Below, in pieces: positions 1 through 10,480 of a stretch of DNA of 64,000 nt; position 1 is the stretch's first letter; each line of letters begins with the position of its first letter. The translations under genes were made by a program, and so were the position numbers. The stretch is from Burkholderia sp. HI2500. GTDB lineage: Bacteria > Pseudomonadota > Gammaproteobacteria > Burkholderiales > Burkholderiaceae. The DNA is taken from the NCBI RefSeq assembly GCF_002223055.1, contig NZ_NKFL01000007.1, forward strand, positions 930,001 to 994,000, given 5' to 3'. Below the pieces are notes generated by a model. It worked only from the letters and a program-made list of their open reading frames with translations, was not told the origin of the DNA and did not search any database.

Positions 1-877
1 CGCCGCGTGGCACAACGCGAGCCTATCCGGTCCGCGTGCCGCCGCGCATCGCGCGTACTGGCTCGCGCAACTGGCGCCGCCGCTGCCCCGCCTGCAACTG
101 GCATCCGACTTCCCGCGGCCCGAGCGGCCCGGTCATGCCGGGCAGACGCTCGAAGTCGAACTGCCGGCGCCGCACGCGGCAGAACTCGCCGCGCTGGCCC
201 GCGCGCACCATACGTCGCTCTACGCGGTGCTGCTGGCGTCGTTCTGCGTGCTGATGCATCGCTACACGGGGCGTGAGGACATCGTCATCGGCAGCGTATC
301 GGCCGGGCGCGACAGCGAGCCGCTCGAATCGCAGGTCGGCGTGTATCTCAACACCGTCGTGCTGCGCGTGCCGGTGCGGGCATCCTCGACCGTCGCCGAC
401 GTGATCGACGGCGTGGCGACAGCCTCCACGCAAGCGCTGGAGCATGCGTCCTATCCGTTCGACGTGTTGCTGGAAGACCTGAAGATCCGCACCCCGGCGG
501 GCCATTTTCCGATCTTCGACATTCAGGTGAACCACGTGTCGATGCCGGCCCCGCAGCCCGGCCTGCGCATCACGGACCTCTCGCCGGCGGACACGACGGC
601 CAAGTTCGACCTCTCCTTCCAGGTCGTGGAAAGCGAAGGCCGGCACCTGATCCAGTTCATCTACAACACGCACCTGTTCCGCCCGTCGACCATCGCCGCG
701 ATGCGCGATCGACTGCTCGCGATCCACGACGTCTTCCGCCGCGACCCGGCCACGCCGGTCGATCGCATCCCGCTCTCCGGCGAGGCCCCCGCCGCCGGCC
801 CACGGGCCCGCGTCGGCCTGCGCCTGAAGCGCGCGCCCGAGGTCACGGCCGACGACGCGCTCGAGGAGAAGACGTGA
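1..877 (+). CDS. ocfE: NRPS, C-terminal part of a condensation domain (5' end outside window)
   Basis: Only the last ~290 residues are present; the frame is open from base 2. They form the C-terminal lobe of a condensation domain: an IVIGSVSAGR stretch, a VGVYLNTVVLRVP stretch, YPFDVLLEDL and FDIQVNH are all typical of NRPS C domains. The protein stops about 40 residues after the domain with a basic and then acidic tail (LKRAPEVTADDALEEKT) that could act as a docking segment for the next synthetase. No A, T or TE domain follows, so the C domain is the last domain of this protein and must work with the A-T of the downstream protein. The gap to the next gene is 87 bases. The symbol is by analogy with the occidiofungin cluster order; the domain call is firm, the name less so. 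Confidence 0.8.
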   Translation, partial: AAWHNASLSGPRAAAHRAYWLAQLAPPLPRLQLASDFPRPERPGHAGQTLEVELPAPHAAELAALARAHHTSLYAVLLASFCVLMHRYTGREDIVIGSVSAGRDSEPLESQVGVYLNTVVLRVPVRASSTVADVIDGVATASTQALEHASYPFDVLLEDLKIRTPAGHFPIFDIQVNHVSMPAPQPGLRITDLSPADTTAKFDLSFQVVESEGRHLIQFIYNTHLFRPSTIAAMRDRLLAIHDVFRRDPATPVDRIPLSGEAPAAGPRARVGLRLKRAPEVTADDALEEKT

Positions 878-964
878 TGTGGATCGTCCGGAGTTCGAGC
901 AGCGTGCGCCGTGCGCGCCGCTTCGGGTTGTTTCAGGTGAACAAAACGTTTCAAGGAGTGTCCT

Positions 965-3900
965 GTGCAAGACAATAACGTGCTGGTCACCGACCATCGC
1001 TATGCCTCCACCGCGCGTTTCTGGCGCGAAAGCCTTTCGCAGGTCGCCGGCGTCTACCGGATCGCGGCGTACGCCCCGAATCAGCAACCGGGTCGCCCGC
1101 TGTCCCGCACGGTGCGGCTCACGCCCGCGTCGCTCGACCTGTTGCGGCGCATCGGCGACGGCGAGCTTGCCGAGTTCGCCGTCACGGCGGCGGGCATTGC
1201 ATTCCTGCTCTGGAAATACTTCCGGATTCCGGTCACGGTGCTCGGCACGCCGGCGCTGGCCGCGCATCCGCCGGCCCGCGCCGCCACCGTGCCGCTGATC
1301 ATCGAGGTCCGTCCCGACGAGCGCGTCGAGGACTACCTGTCGCGCGTGGCCGCGATCGTGGAAGACAGCTACGCCGAGCCTCACTTCCCGCTTGAAACGC
1401 TCGTGCGCAACGAAAAGGACATGGCGCTCGCGCAGCTCACGAAAGTCGCGCTCGCTGACGACCGGGTGCACGACGCACCGACCGGTCGCGACGACGATCT
1501 GCAGTTGCATCTGCGGCTCGCGCGCGGCGAAATCGAGCTTCGTTACAGCACGGCGATCGAGCCTTTCATCATCGACGGTTTCGCCGGCAGCCTCGGCGCG
1601 GTGCTGGCGGCATTCGAACACCTCGACACGGCCGTCGGCGACATCGCATCGGCCCCGCCGGAAGAGGGGCCGCTGCTGAGCGCCTTCAACGAAACCGCGA
1701 CGGCCGGCCCCAGCCACCCGACGGTCGTCGCCATGTTCGAAGCGCAGGTCGCCCGCACGCCGACGGCGCCGGCCCTGGTCACCGACAGTGCGCTGATGAC
1801 CTACGCCGACCTGAACGCGCGGGCCAACAGCCTCGCGCATCAATTGCGCGAACACCACGGCGTCGGGCCGGAATCGCTGGTCGGCATCATGCTCGACCGT
1901 TCCGAATGGATGATCGTCGCGATTCTCGGCATCCTGAAGGCGGGCGCGGCGTTCGTTCCGCTGGACCCGGCGTATCCGGCCGAGCGGATCAATCACATCC
2001 TCGGCGACACCGGCCTGTCGTTGCTGGTGACCCAATCGAATCAGCTCGCGCAGTGGTATGAGTTCTCCGGCGTGACGCTGCTGCTGGACCAGGAACTCCC
2101 CGGCTGGCCGCCGCGGCCCGACAACCCGCCGTACCGTGCCGAACCGGCGCACCTCGCCTACGTGCTCTACACGTCCGGCTCGACCGGGAAACCCAAAGGC
2201 TGCCTGCTCGAACACCGGAACCTGGCCCACTACATCGCGTGGGCCGCCGCGTATTACTTTCCGGAAAGCACGACCGGCAGTTTCGGCCTGTACAGCTCGC
2301 TCTGCTTCGATTTCACGCTCACCAATATCTTCTGCCCGCTGGTGCGCGGCAAGACGCTGCGCATCTATCCGCAGTCGGAGAGCATCGACACCATCCTGGC
2401 CCGGATGTTCCAGCCCGGCAGCGGCGTCGACACCCTCAAGCTCACGCCCACCCACATTCACCTGCTGGAGTACATGAACCTGGCGCGCTCCGGCGTGCGC
2501 AAGGTGATCGTCGGCGGCGAGGAACTGACGCCCCAGCACATCGCCACGCTGCGCAAGATCGATCCCGCGATCGAGATCTACAACGAGTACGGTCCCACCG
2601 AGGCGACGGTCGGCTGCATCGTCGAGCGCGTCGAGGACGCGCCGTCGACGGTGCTGATCGGCCGGCCCATCGCCGACACCCGCGTGTACATGCTCGACGA
2701 CGCGCTGCGGCCGGTTCCGCTCGGCGTGCCCGGCGAAATCTGCCTCGCCGGCGCGGGCCTTGCACGCGGCTACCACCAGCGGCCCGACGTCACCGCCGCG
2801 AAATTCGTCGAGCATCCGTTCCCCGGCGAAGCGCGCATCTATCGCACCGGCGACATCGGCCGGTGGCTGCCCGACGGACGTATCCAGTGCTACGGGCGCG
2901 TCGACCACCAGGTCAAGATCCGCGGGCACCGTGTCGAACTCGGCGAGATCGAGGCCGCGATCGCCGCGCACGAGGACGTCGTCGGCGCGGCGGTCATGCT
3001 GCGCGAATCCGCCCACGGCGTGCGCAAGCTGGCGGCCTACGTCAAGGGCGCCGCGAGCCTGAGCGTGCCGGACCTGCGGGCCTATCTGGCCGGGAAGCTG
3101 CCGGACTACATGGTTCCGTCCGACATCATCCCGATCGCCGAATTTCCGCTCAACGCCAACGGCAAGCTGGATCGCCCGGCGCTGCTGGCGCTGGAGCCCA
3201 ACGCCGCGCCCGACGACGCCCGTCTCGACGCCACGCCGATTCAGCTCGAGCTGGTGCGCATCTGGCGCGACGTGCTCGACAATCCGGCCGTCGATCTCAC
3301 CGGCCGCTTCTTCGACTACGGCGGCGATTCGCTGCAAGCCATGCAGCTGGTCTCGCGGATCTGGAGCAGCTTCTCCGTCGAGATCGGCATCGACGCGATC
3401 TTCGAACTCCAGACCATCAGCGCGGTGTCCGACCTGATCGAAGCGTCGTCGCCCCACGCCGGTTCGACGGCCGGCGCCATCCTGCCCCGCTCGCGCGCGA
3501 ACGACCTGCCGCTGTCCTTTCCGCAGCAGCGGCTGTGGTTCCTCGCGCAACTGGAAGGCCCGTCGGCCACCTACAACATCTCGAGCGCGCTGCGCTTCGA
3601 CGGCGAACTCGACATCGCGCGCCTGCAGGCCGCCGTGTCCGAGATCAGCCGGCGTCACGAGATCCTGCGCACGACGTTTCCCGCCGTCGACGGCCGCGGG
3701 GTTCAACGCATCGCGCCGCCGGCGCCGGTCGCGCTCGACGTCGTCGACGTCGCCCGCGAATCCGACACGCTCGCGCGGCTCGCGGAGGAAGCCGCCCGCC
3801 CGTTCGATCTCGCCGCCGGGCCGCTCTATCGCGTCGTGCTGTATCGCGTCCATGAGCGCCTGCACGTCTTCGGCATCGTGATGCATCACATCGTCTCCGA

Positions 3901-6900
3901 TGCATGGTCGTCAGGCATCCTGATCGGCGAACTGGCCGCGCTCTATGCCGGCGAGTCGCTGCCGGAACTGGCGGTCCAGTACGCGGACTACGCGGTGTGG
4001 CAGCACGAGCGCCTGGCGTCCGCCGACACGCATCGGGAACTGGCGCTGCTGAGCGCCGCGCTGGCCGATGCGCCGGACCTGATCGAACTGCCCACCGACC
4101 GCCCGCGGCCCGCCATCCAGCAGTTCCGCGGCGCGGTGCTGCCGTTCCAGCTGAGCGGCGAACGCGCCGACGGCCTGCGCGCGATCGCGCGTGCGTCCGG
4201 CACCAGCACGTTCATGGTCGTGCTCGCCGCGTATGCGCTGCTCCTGTCGCGATACAGCAACCAGCAGGACCTCGTCATCGGCTCCCCGATCGCCAACCGG
4301 CGGTCCAGCATGACCGAGCCGCTGATCGGCTTCTTCGCGAACATGCTCGCGCTGCGCGTGGACCTGTCGGGCAATCCGACCTTCGGCGAACTGCTGGCGC
4401 GCGTGAAGCGCGTCGCGCTCGACGGCTACAGCCGCCAGGAGATTCCGTTCGAGCAGGTAGTGGATTCGCTCGCGCTCGAGCGCAACCTGAGCCGCACGCC
4501 GGTGTTCCAGGTCGTGTTCGCGTACGAAAAAGCGCCGTCCCAGGCGGTGGGCTTCCCCGGTCTCGTGGCCACGCCGGTGTCGGTCGAGACCCACACCGCG
4601 AAGTTCGACCTCACGCTCCATGTGCAGGATGCCGACGACGGCCTCGCGGGCTCGCTGGAATACAACCTCGACCTGTTCGACGCCGCCACGATCGATCGCA
4701 TGGCGGAACACTTCCGCACGCTCGTCGATGCCGTGACCGCCGATCCGGACGCGCCGCTCGGCGCGCTGCCGTTGACGAGCGACGCGGAGCGGAACCTGAT
4801 GACGGTCGAGTGGAACCGCACCGACACGGATTTCGGCGACGCCGCCGCACAACCGCTGCATCGGTTGTTCGAACAGCAGGTCGAGCGCACGCCCGATGCC
4901 GTCGCGGCCGTCTTCGATGACCAGACGCTCACCTACGCCGAACTCAACCTGCGCGCCAACCGCCTCGCCCACCACCTCATCGCGCTCGGCGTCGGCCCCG
5001 ATGCCCTCGTCGGCGTCGCCATGGAGCGCTCGCTCGACATGAGCGTCGCGCTGCTCGCGATCCTCAAGGCCGGCGGCGCTTACGTCCCCGTCGACCCCGA
5101 CTACCCCGCCGAGCGCGTGCGCTTCATGATCGATCACGCGCAGTTGCGCTGGCTGCTCACCCAACAGCATCTGCGCGACGCGCTGCCCGAGACCGACGCC
5201 CGCCTGATCGTCGTCGATACCGACTCGCTCGACCTCGATGCCGCGGCGACGTCCAACCCCGCGCCCGCGCTCGACGGCGACAACCTCGCCTACATGATCT
5301 ACACGTCCGGCTCGACCGGCCGCCCCAAGGGCGCGCTCAACACCCATCGCGCGATCACCAACCGCATCCTCTGGATGCAGCACGCCTACGCACTCGACGC
5401 TGACGATACGGTGCTGCAGAAAACCCCGTTCAGCTTCGACGTCTCGGTCTGGGAACTCTTCTGGCCGCTCGTCACCGGCGCGCGCCTCGTGTTCGCCCGA
5501 CCCGGCGGCCAGCGCGAGACCGATTACCTGGTCGAGCTCATCGAGCGCGAACGCATCACCACGCTCCATTTCGTGCCGTCGATGCTGCGTGCGTTCCTCG
5601 ACCATCCCGACCTCGACGCGCACTGCGCATCGCTGCGCCGCGTCGTATGCAGCGGCGAGGCGTTGCCCCACGACCTGCAGCAACGTTGCCTCGAGCGCCT
5701 GGACGTCAGGCTGTACAACCTCTACGGCCCGACCGAGGCCGCCGTCGACGTGACCGCGTGGGAATGCCGCCGCGACGACCCGCACCGCATCGTCCCGATC
5801 GGCCGGCCGATCGCCAACACCCGCCTCTACATCGTCGACGCGCAGATGCAGCCCACGCCGATCGGTGTGCCCGGAGAACTGCTGATCGGCGGCACGCCGG
5901 TCGGGCGCGGCTACCACGGCGAACCCGAACTGAGCGCCGGGAAGTTCATCGCTGATCCGTTCTCCGCCGACCCGCTCGCGCGCCTCTACCGCACCGGCGA
6001 TCTCGCGCGCTACCGGCCCGACGGCAACATCGAATTCCTCGGCCGCATCGATCACCAGATCAAGCTGCGCGGCCTGCGCATCGAACCCGGTGAAATCGAG
6101 GCCGCGCTGCGCACGCATCCGTCGGTCGACGACTGCGTCGTGATCGCGAAAACCGCAGGAGCCCGAACGTTCCTGATCGCCTATGTCGCGACCGCGGAGC
6201 CAGACATTGCCGATCTGCGCGGTTATCTCGGCGGCAAGCTCGCCGACTACATGGTGCCGTCGCAGTTCGTCGTCCTTGCATCGTTGCCGATGCTGCCCAA
6301 CGGCAAGATCAACCGCAAGGCGCTGCCCGCCCCGGCCGACGGGGTCAACGTGGTCAACATGGCCCAGCCGCACGCGCCCGCCGTCACGCCCCGGGAAATC
6401 CTGCTGGCGTCGATCTGGCAAGACGTGCTGCAGCTGCCTTCCGTCGGCATCCACGACAATTTCTTCGAACTCGGCGGCGACTCCATCCTGAGCATCCAGG
6501 TGGTCGCGCGCGCCAATCAGGCGGGGCTGCGCGTGACGGCGAAGCAGCTGTTCCAGTATCAGACGATCGCGCAGCTGGCCGCCGCGCCCGAGGAGCGGGC
6601 AGCCTGCGTGCCGACCTTGAGCCCGCTGGGCGACGCGCCGCTCACGCCGGTGCAGCACTGGTTCTTCGACCAGGAGATCGACGCGCCGTCGCACTTCAAT
6701 CAAACGGTCCTGATCCAGGTGCCGGCGGATCTCGACGCGTCGCGGCTGGCCGACGCGTTCCGGCAAGTCTACGAACATCACGACGCGTTGCGACTGCGTT
6801 TCTCGCGCGATGCGGGCCGCTGGACCCAGCACGTCGTCGCCGGCGGCGAGATGCCGGCGCTCTTTGCGAAACAGGTGATCGCCGGCGACGCCGCCGAGCG

Positions 6901-9900
6901 CCTGGCGGCGATGCGCGCCGCCGCCGCTGACGCGGAGCGCGGCATCGACATCACGCACGGCCCGTTGCTGGCGGCGCGGCTCTTCTGCGTGGCCGGCGAG
7001 CCGCTCGCCCGCCTGTTCGTGTCGATCCATCACCTGGCGGTGGACGGCGTGTCGTGGCGCGTGCTGCTCGAGGACTTGCATGCCGCCTACCACGGCCAGC
7101 CGTTGCCCGCGAAAACGACGTCGTTCCGCGAATGGGCGCTGCATCTGCAGGAACGGGCCCGGTCGCCGGCCATCGGCGACGAAGCGCGACTGTGGCAAGC
7201 GCTCCTCGCGCAGCCCGTCGAGCCGATACCGGTCGACTATCCGGCCGCAGGCGTGCCCAACAATGTGGCCAACAACGCGGTCGGCGACGCGTCATCCGTT
7301 TCATTCGAGCTGGACGAAGCCGACACCACCGCGTTGCTGCGCCGGCTGCCACGGGCCTACGACACCCGCATCAACGACGTCCTGCTCATCGCGCTCGCAC
7401 AAGCCTGTAGCATGGTCACCGGCAACGCCCGCACGCGGATCGATCTCGAGAGTCACGGCCGCCACGTGGCGGACGCGCCGCTCGACCTCACCCGGACGGT
7501 GGGCTGGTTCACGTCCATCTACCCCGTCGTGCTCGACGCCGACGCGATGCACACGCCGGAGCAGGCGCTGCGTGCCGCGCGCCAGCAGCTGCGCCGGATT
7601 CCGGCCGACGGTCTCGGTTATTCGCTGCTCCGCTACCTGAGCCCCGACGCCGCCGTGCGCGACAGTCTCGCCGCGTTGCCGCAGGCCGATATCCTCTTCA
7701 ACTATCACGGGCAGCTCGATACCGTGTTGCAGCAATCCGACGGCTGGCGCCCGGCGACCGAAGACCTCGGTTCGCTGCGTGCCGGGCGGTCGCAGCGCAC
7801 GCACGCGTTCGAGATCGTCGCCGCCGTGGTCGACGGCAAGCTGCAGGTGGACTGGCGCTACGGCGAGCGGCTCCACCGGCGGCAGACGGTCGAGAACCTG
7901 GCCGCGCACTTCAGGGACCGGTTGCTCGACTTCACGGCGTCGGTCCCCGACACCGCGGCGGACGACATCGACGACAGCTACCCGCTCTCGTCGCTGCAGC
8001 AGGGCATCCTGTTCCATTCGCTGTACGACCTGGATCCTGCCGCCTATTTCCAGCAGTTCAGCTTCGTCGTCAGCGGCCCGCTCCAGGTGCCGGCGCTCCG
8101 GCAGGCGTGGGCCCATGCGCTCGCGCGCCATGCCGTGCTGCGCACCGCGTTCGCGTGGGCCGATCGCGAGCAACCCGTCCAGACCGTGCTGCACACGGTC
8201 GATCTGCCGTGGACAGTGCTTGACTGGCGGCACCGCGATGCGTCCCGCCGCGCGCAGGACTTCGATGCATTCCTCGCCGACGACCGGAAGCGCGGCTTCG
8301 ATCTGCAGCAGGCGCCGCTGTTCCGCTGCACGCTGATCCAGGAAACCGACACGCGCCATCGCTTCTGCTGGAGCGCGCACCACATCATCCTCGACGGCTG
8401 GAGCACCGCGACCCTGATGAAGGAGGTGTTCGCCGACTACCTGTCGCTCGCGCGCACCGGCACGCCCGCGGTCGCGGCGTCGGCGCCCGGATACCGCGCG
8501 TACATCGACTGGCTCGCGCGTCATCCGCGCGCCGCCGACGAAGCCTGGTGGCGCGCCGAGCTGGCCGGCTTCCCCGCCGCCACGCCGATCGCGGCCAGCC
8601 CGGCCCGGCAGACGACCGGCGACGCCGCGCGACAGGACAAGCGCCGGACCCAGCAATTCCTGCTGGACGAGGCGCTGACCGCGCGGCTGCACGTGCTCAC
8701 GCGTGCGCATCGCGTCACCCTCAACGTGCTGATCCGCGCGGTCTGGGCGTTGGTGCTGCGACGCCACGCCGGAACGGACGACGTCGTCTTCGGCGTCACC
8801 GTGTCCGGGCGCCCGCCGCTGCTCGACGGCGTCGAGTCGATCGTGGGGCTGTTCATCAACACGCTGCCGCTGCGCCTGCGTATCGCGCCCGAGCGCCCCT
8901 TCACCGAATGGCTGGCAGAGGTTCACGCCGCGCAGACGGCGATGGAGCCGCACTCGTACAGCTCGCTGGTCGACATCCAGTCGTGGAGCGAAGTGCCCGC
9001 CCGCGACAGCCTGTTCGACAGCCTGCTGGTCTTCGAGAACTTCCCGGTTGCCGCCGCCCCCGAACTCGGGCCGGACGACATCGAGATCCTCGACACCCGC
9101 GCGTTCGCGGAATCGAACTACCCGCTGACCCTGACCGTGCACCCGGACGCGCGCATCGGCTTCCATATTTCGCACGATGCGCACCGCGTCGCGCCGGATG
9201 TCGTGCGGCAGATGCTCGACACCCTCCGCACGTTGCTCGAGCGATTCGCCGAGCACCCGGACCAGCCGACCGGCCAGCTCGCCGACCCGCCGGCCGCCGA
9301 CGGCCAGCCGGGCGCGCCGCGCGATGCGGCCGGGCCGGCGATCGAAGCCGCCGCCGGTGCGGCCACGGCGGCACGCGTCGTCGCGCCCACGGCGGACGAG
9401 CGCACGTTGCTGGAGATCTGGCAGCGGATCTTCAAACGAGACGACATCGCGGTCACCGACAACTATTTCGACCTCGGCGGCCACTCGATCATCGCGATCC
9501 AGCTGATGGCCCATGTCGAGAAGGCGTTCGATCGCCGGCTGCCGATTTCCTGTCTCTTCGAGAATCCGACGATCGAGAAACTGGCGGCGGCGCTCGCCAC
9601 GAACGAACCGGCCGCGCCCGCCGGCGGACTCGTGCCGATTCGCGACGGCGGCCCCGCCGCGCCGCTCTTCCTGCTGCCGGGCGCCGGCGGGAACGTGGTC
9701 TACTTCCACCCGCTCGCGCACCACCTGAGCGGCGCCCACGCGATTCACGGGCTGGAAGCGCCCGGCCTCGACGGCGCGTGCGAGCCGCTCACCCGCGTGG
9801 AAGACATCGCGGCCCGTCATATCGAGCGCATCTGGCCGCTGGTGGGCGCGGGTCCGTACTACCTCGCTGGCCACTCGTTCGGCGCGCACGTGGCGCTCGA

Positions 9901-10480
9901 GATGAGCCGGCAACTGGTCGCCAAGGGCGCCGACGTGAAGCTGCTGGCGATCCTCGACGCGTCCGCGCCCATCGACAGCTCGGCCGCCACGTACTGGCAG
10001 GACTGGGACGACACCGAATGGCTGGTCGCGATCGCCCACGAAATCGGCACCTTCCTCGGCGCCGACCTCCAGGTGACGCGAGCCGACCTCGTCCCGCTCG
10101 ATCCCGACGGCCAGGCCGACTTGATCCTCGCGCGGATCGGCGACCGCGGCAACTGGTTCGCGGACGCCGGGCCCGACCGCCTGCGCGCGTACCTGCGCGT
10201 CTATCAGGCCAACTTCAAGTCGCACTACGCGCCGCACGCCACGCCGCTGCCCGTACCGATCGCGTTGTTCCGCAGCACCGAGCACGATCCCGACGACTTC
10301 GCGCCGTCGCCCGAGATCGCGCAGCTTCGCCTGGACCCGGCCTGGGGATGGTCCCGCTTCTCGACGCTCCCCGTCGCGGTGACGGACGTCCCCGGCGACC
10401 ACCTGACCATGCTGCTCGATCCGCATGCCGGCGCCCTCGCCGCCCATGTCAATTCGTTCCTGGAAAAACAACCCTCATGA
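965..10480 (+). CDS. ocfD: NRPS, (half C)-A-T-C-A-T-E-C-T-TE, terminal synthetase of an occidiofungin-type glycolipopeptide
   Basis: A 3171-aa synthetase that adds the last residues and releases the ring. Start is GTG with AAGGAG at 953-958. Residues 1-235 resemble only the C-terminal lobe of a condensation domain, with no HHxxxDG. A1 follows (YTSGSTGKPKG near 402; binding-pocket residues DFTKIGEVG-K, the Asn pattern), then T (YGGDSLQ near 784). Next is C (HHIVSDAWS near 975, DG changed to DA), A2 (near 1448; DVWHVSLVD-K, the Ser pattern), T (LGGDSIL near 1835) and E (HHLAVDGVSW near 2024; RTVGWFTSIYP near 2178). The end is C (HHIILDGWS near 2472), T (LGGHSII near 2836) and TE (GHSFG near 2970). 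The third module has no A domain, so its carrier must be charged in trans. Asn then D-Ser then one more residue fits Asn7-Ser8-Asn1 of occidiofungin, whose OcfD also carries a C-terminal TE. The stop overlaps the next start (ATGA). Confidence 0.88.
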   Translation: MQDNNVLVTDHRYASTARFWRESLSQVAGVYRIAAYAPNQQPGRPLSRTVRLTPASLDLLRRIGDGELAEFAVTAAGIAFLLWKYFRIPVTVLGTPALAAHPPARAATVPLIIEVRPDERVEDYLSRVAAIVEDSYAEPHFPLETLVRNEKDMALAQLTKVALADDRVHDAPTGRDDDLQLHLRLARGEIELRYSTAIEPFIIDGFAGSLGAVLAAFEHLDTAVGDIASAPPEEGPLLSAFNETATAGPSHPTVVAMFEAQVARTPTAPALVTDSALMTYADLNARANSLAHQLREHHGVGPESLVGIMLDRSEWMIVAILGILKAGAAFVPLDPAYPAERINHILGDTGLSLLVTQSNQLAQWYEFSGVTLLLDQELPGWPPRPDNPPYRAEPAHLAYVLYTSGSTGKPKGCLLEHRNLAHYIAWAAAYYFPESTTGSFGLYSSLCFDFTLTNIFCPLVRGKTLRIYPQSESIDTILARMFQPGSGVDTLKLTPTHIHLLEYMNLARSGVRKVIVGGEELTPQHIATLRKIDPAIEIYNEYGPTEATVGCIVERVEDAPSTVLIGRPIADTRVYMLDDALRPVPLGVPGEICLAGAGLARGYHQRPDVTAAKFVEHPFPGEARIYRTGDIGRWLPDGRIQCYGRVDHQVKIRGHRVELGEIEAAIAAHEDVVGAAVMLRESAHGVRKLAAYVKGAASLSVPDLRAYLAGKLPDYMVPSDIIPIAEFPLNANGKLDRPALLALEPNAAPDDARLDATPIQLELVRIWRDVLDNPAVDLTGRFFDYGGDSLQAMQLVSRIWSSFSVEIGIDAIFELQTISAVSDLIEASSPHAGSTAGAILPRSRANDLPLSFPQQRLWFLAQLEGPSATYNISSALRFDGELDIARLQAAVSEISRRHEILRTTFPAVDGRGVQRIAPPAPVALDVVDVARESDTLARLAEEAARPFDLAAGPLYRVVLYRVHERLHVFGIVMHHIVSDAWSSGILIGELAALYAGESLPELAVQYADYAVWQHERLASADTHRELALLSAALADAPDLIELPTDRPRPAIQQFRGAVLPFQLSGERADGLRAIARASGTSTFMVVLAAYALLLSRYSNQQDLVIGSPIANRRSSMTEPLIGFFANMLALRVDLSGNPTFGELLARVKRVALDGYSRQEIPFEQVVDSLALERNLSRTPVFQVVFAYEKAPSQAVGFPGLVATPVSVETHTAKFDLTLHVQDADDGLAGSLEYNLDLFDAATIDRMAEHFRTLVDAVTADPDAPLGALPLTSDAERNLMTVEWNRTDTDFGDAAAQPLHRLFEQQVERTPDAVAAVFDDQTLTYAELNLRANRLAHHLIALGVGPDALVGVAMERSLDMSVALLAILKAGGAYVPVDPDYPAERVRFMIDHAQLRWLLTQQHLRDALPETDARLIVVDTDSLDLDAAATSNPAPALDGDNLAYMIYTSGSTGRPKGALNTHRAITNRILWMQHAYALDADDTVLQKTPFSFDVSVWELFWPLVTGARLVFARPGGQRETDYLVELIERERITTLHFVPSMLRAFLDHPDLDAHCASLRRVVCSGEALPHDLQQRCLERLDVRLYNLYGPTEAAVDVTAWECRRDDPHRIVPIGRPIANTRLYIVDAQMQPTPIGVPGELLIGGTPVGRGYHGEPELSAGKFIADPFSADPLARLYRTGDLARYRPDGNIEFLGRIDHQIKLRGLRIEPGEIEAALRTHPSVDDCVVIAKTAGARTFLIAYVATAEPDIADLRGYLGGKLADYMVPSQFVVLASLPMLPNGKINRKALPAPADGVNVVNMAQPHAPAVTPREILLASIWQDVLQLPSVGIHDNFFELGGDSILSIQVVARANQAGLRVTAKQLFQYQTIAQLAAAPEERAACVPTLSPLGDAPLTPVQHWFFDQEIDAPSHFNQTVLIQVPADLDASRLADAFRQVYEHHDALRLRFSRDAGRWTQHVVAGGEMPALFAKQVIAGDAAERLAAMRAAAADAERGIDITHGPLLAARLFCVAGEPLARLFVSIHHLAVDGVSWRVLLEDLHAAYHGQPLPAKTTSFREWALHLQERARSPAIGDEARLWQALLAQPVEPIPVDYPAAGVPNNVANNAVGDASSVSFELDEADTTALLRRLPRAYDTRINDVLLIALAQACSMVTGNARTRIDLESHGRHVADAPLDLTRTVGWFTSIYPVVLDADAMHTPEQALRAARQQLRRIPADGLGYSLLRYLSPDAAVRDSLAALPQADILFNYHGQLDTVLQQSDGWRPATEDLGSLRAGRSQRTHAFEIVAAVVDGKLQVDWRYGERLHRRQTVENLAAHFRDRLLDFTASVPDTAADDIDDSYPLSSLQQGILFHSLYDLDPAAYFQQFSFVVSGPLQVPALRQAWAHALARHAVLRTAFAWADREQPVQTVLHTVDLPWTVLDWRHRDASRRAQDFDAFLADDRKRGFDLQQAPLFRCTLIQETDTRHRFCWSAHHIILDGWSTATLMKEVFADYLSLARTGTPAVAASAPGYRAYIDWLARHPRAADEAWWRAELAGFPAATPIAASPARQTTGDAARQDKRRTQQFLLDEALTARLHVLTRAHRVTLNVLIRAVWALVLRRHAGTDDVVFGVTVSGRPPLLDGVESIVGLFINTLPLRLRIAPERPFTEWLAEVHAAQTAMEPHSYSSLVDIQSWSEVPARDSLFDSLLVFENFPVAAAPELGPDDIEILDTRAFAESNYPLTLTVHPDARIGFHISHDAHRVAPDVVRQMLDTLRTLLERFAEHPDQPTGQLADPPAADGQPGAPRDAAGPAIEAAAGAATAARVVAPTADERTLLEIWQRIFKRDDIAVTDNYFDLGGHSIIAIQLMAHVEKAFDRRLPISCLFENPTIEKLAAALATNEPAAPAGGLVPIRDGGPAAPLFLLPGAGGNVVYFHPLAHHLSGAHAIHGLEAPGLDGACEPLTRVEDIAARHIERIWPLVGAGPYYLAGHSFGAHVALEMSRQLVAKGADVKLLAILDASAPIDSSAATYWQDWDDTEWLVAIAHEIGTFLGADLQVTRADLVPLDPDGQADLILARIGDRGNWFADAGPDRLRAYLRVYQANFKSHYAPHATPLPVPIALFRSTEHDPDDFAPSPEIAQLRLDPAWGWSRFSTLPVAVTDVPGDHLTMLLDPHAGALAAHVNSFLEKQPS

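Noticed and set aside
23..7198. Very long open frames on the minus strand opposite the first synthetase (1288 and 1095 codons)
   Set aside because: They mirror the codon structure of the plus-strand NRPS in GC-rich DNA, give Arg/Gly/Asp-rich low-complexity products without any domain, and have no ribosome-binding sites.
10420..10480. Possible longer glycosyltransferase starting inside the NRPS frame
   Set aside because: The in-frame upstream sequence is a shadow of the thioesterase domain; ATG at 10477 overlapping the NRPS stop is the natural start.
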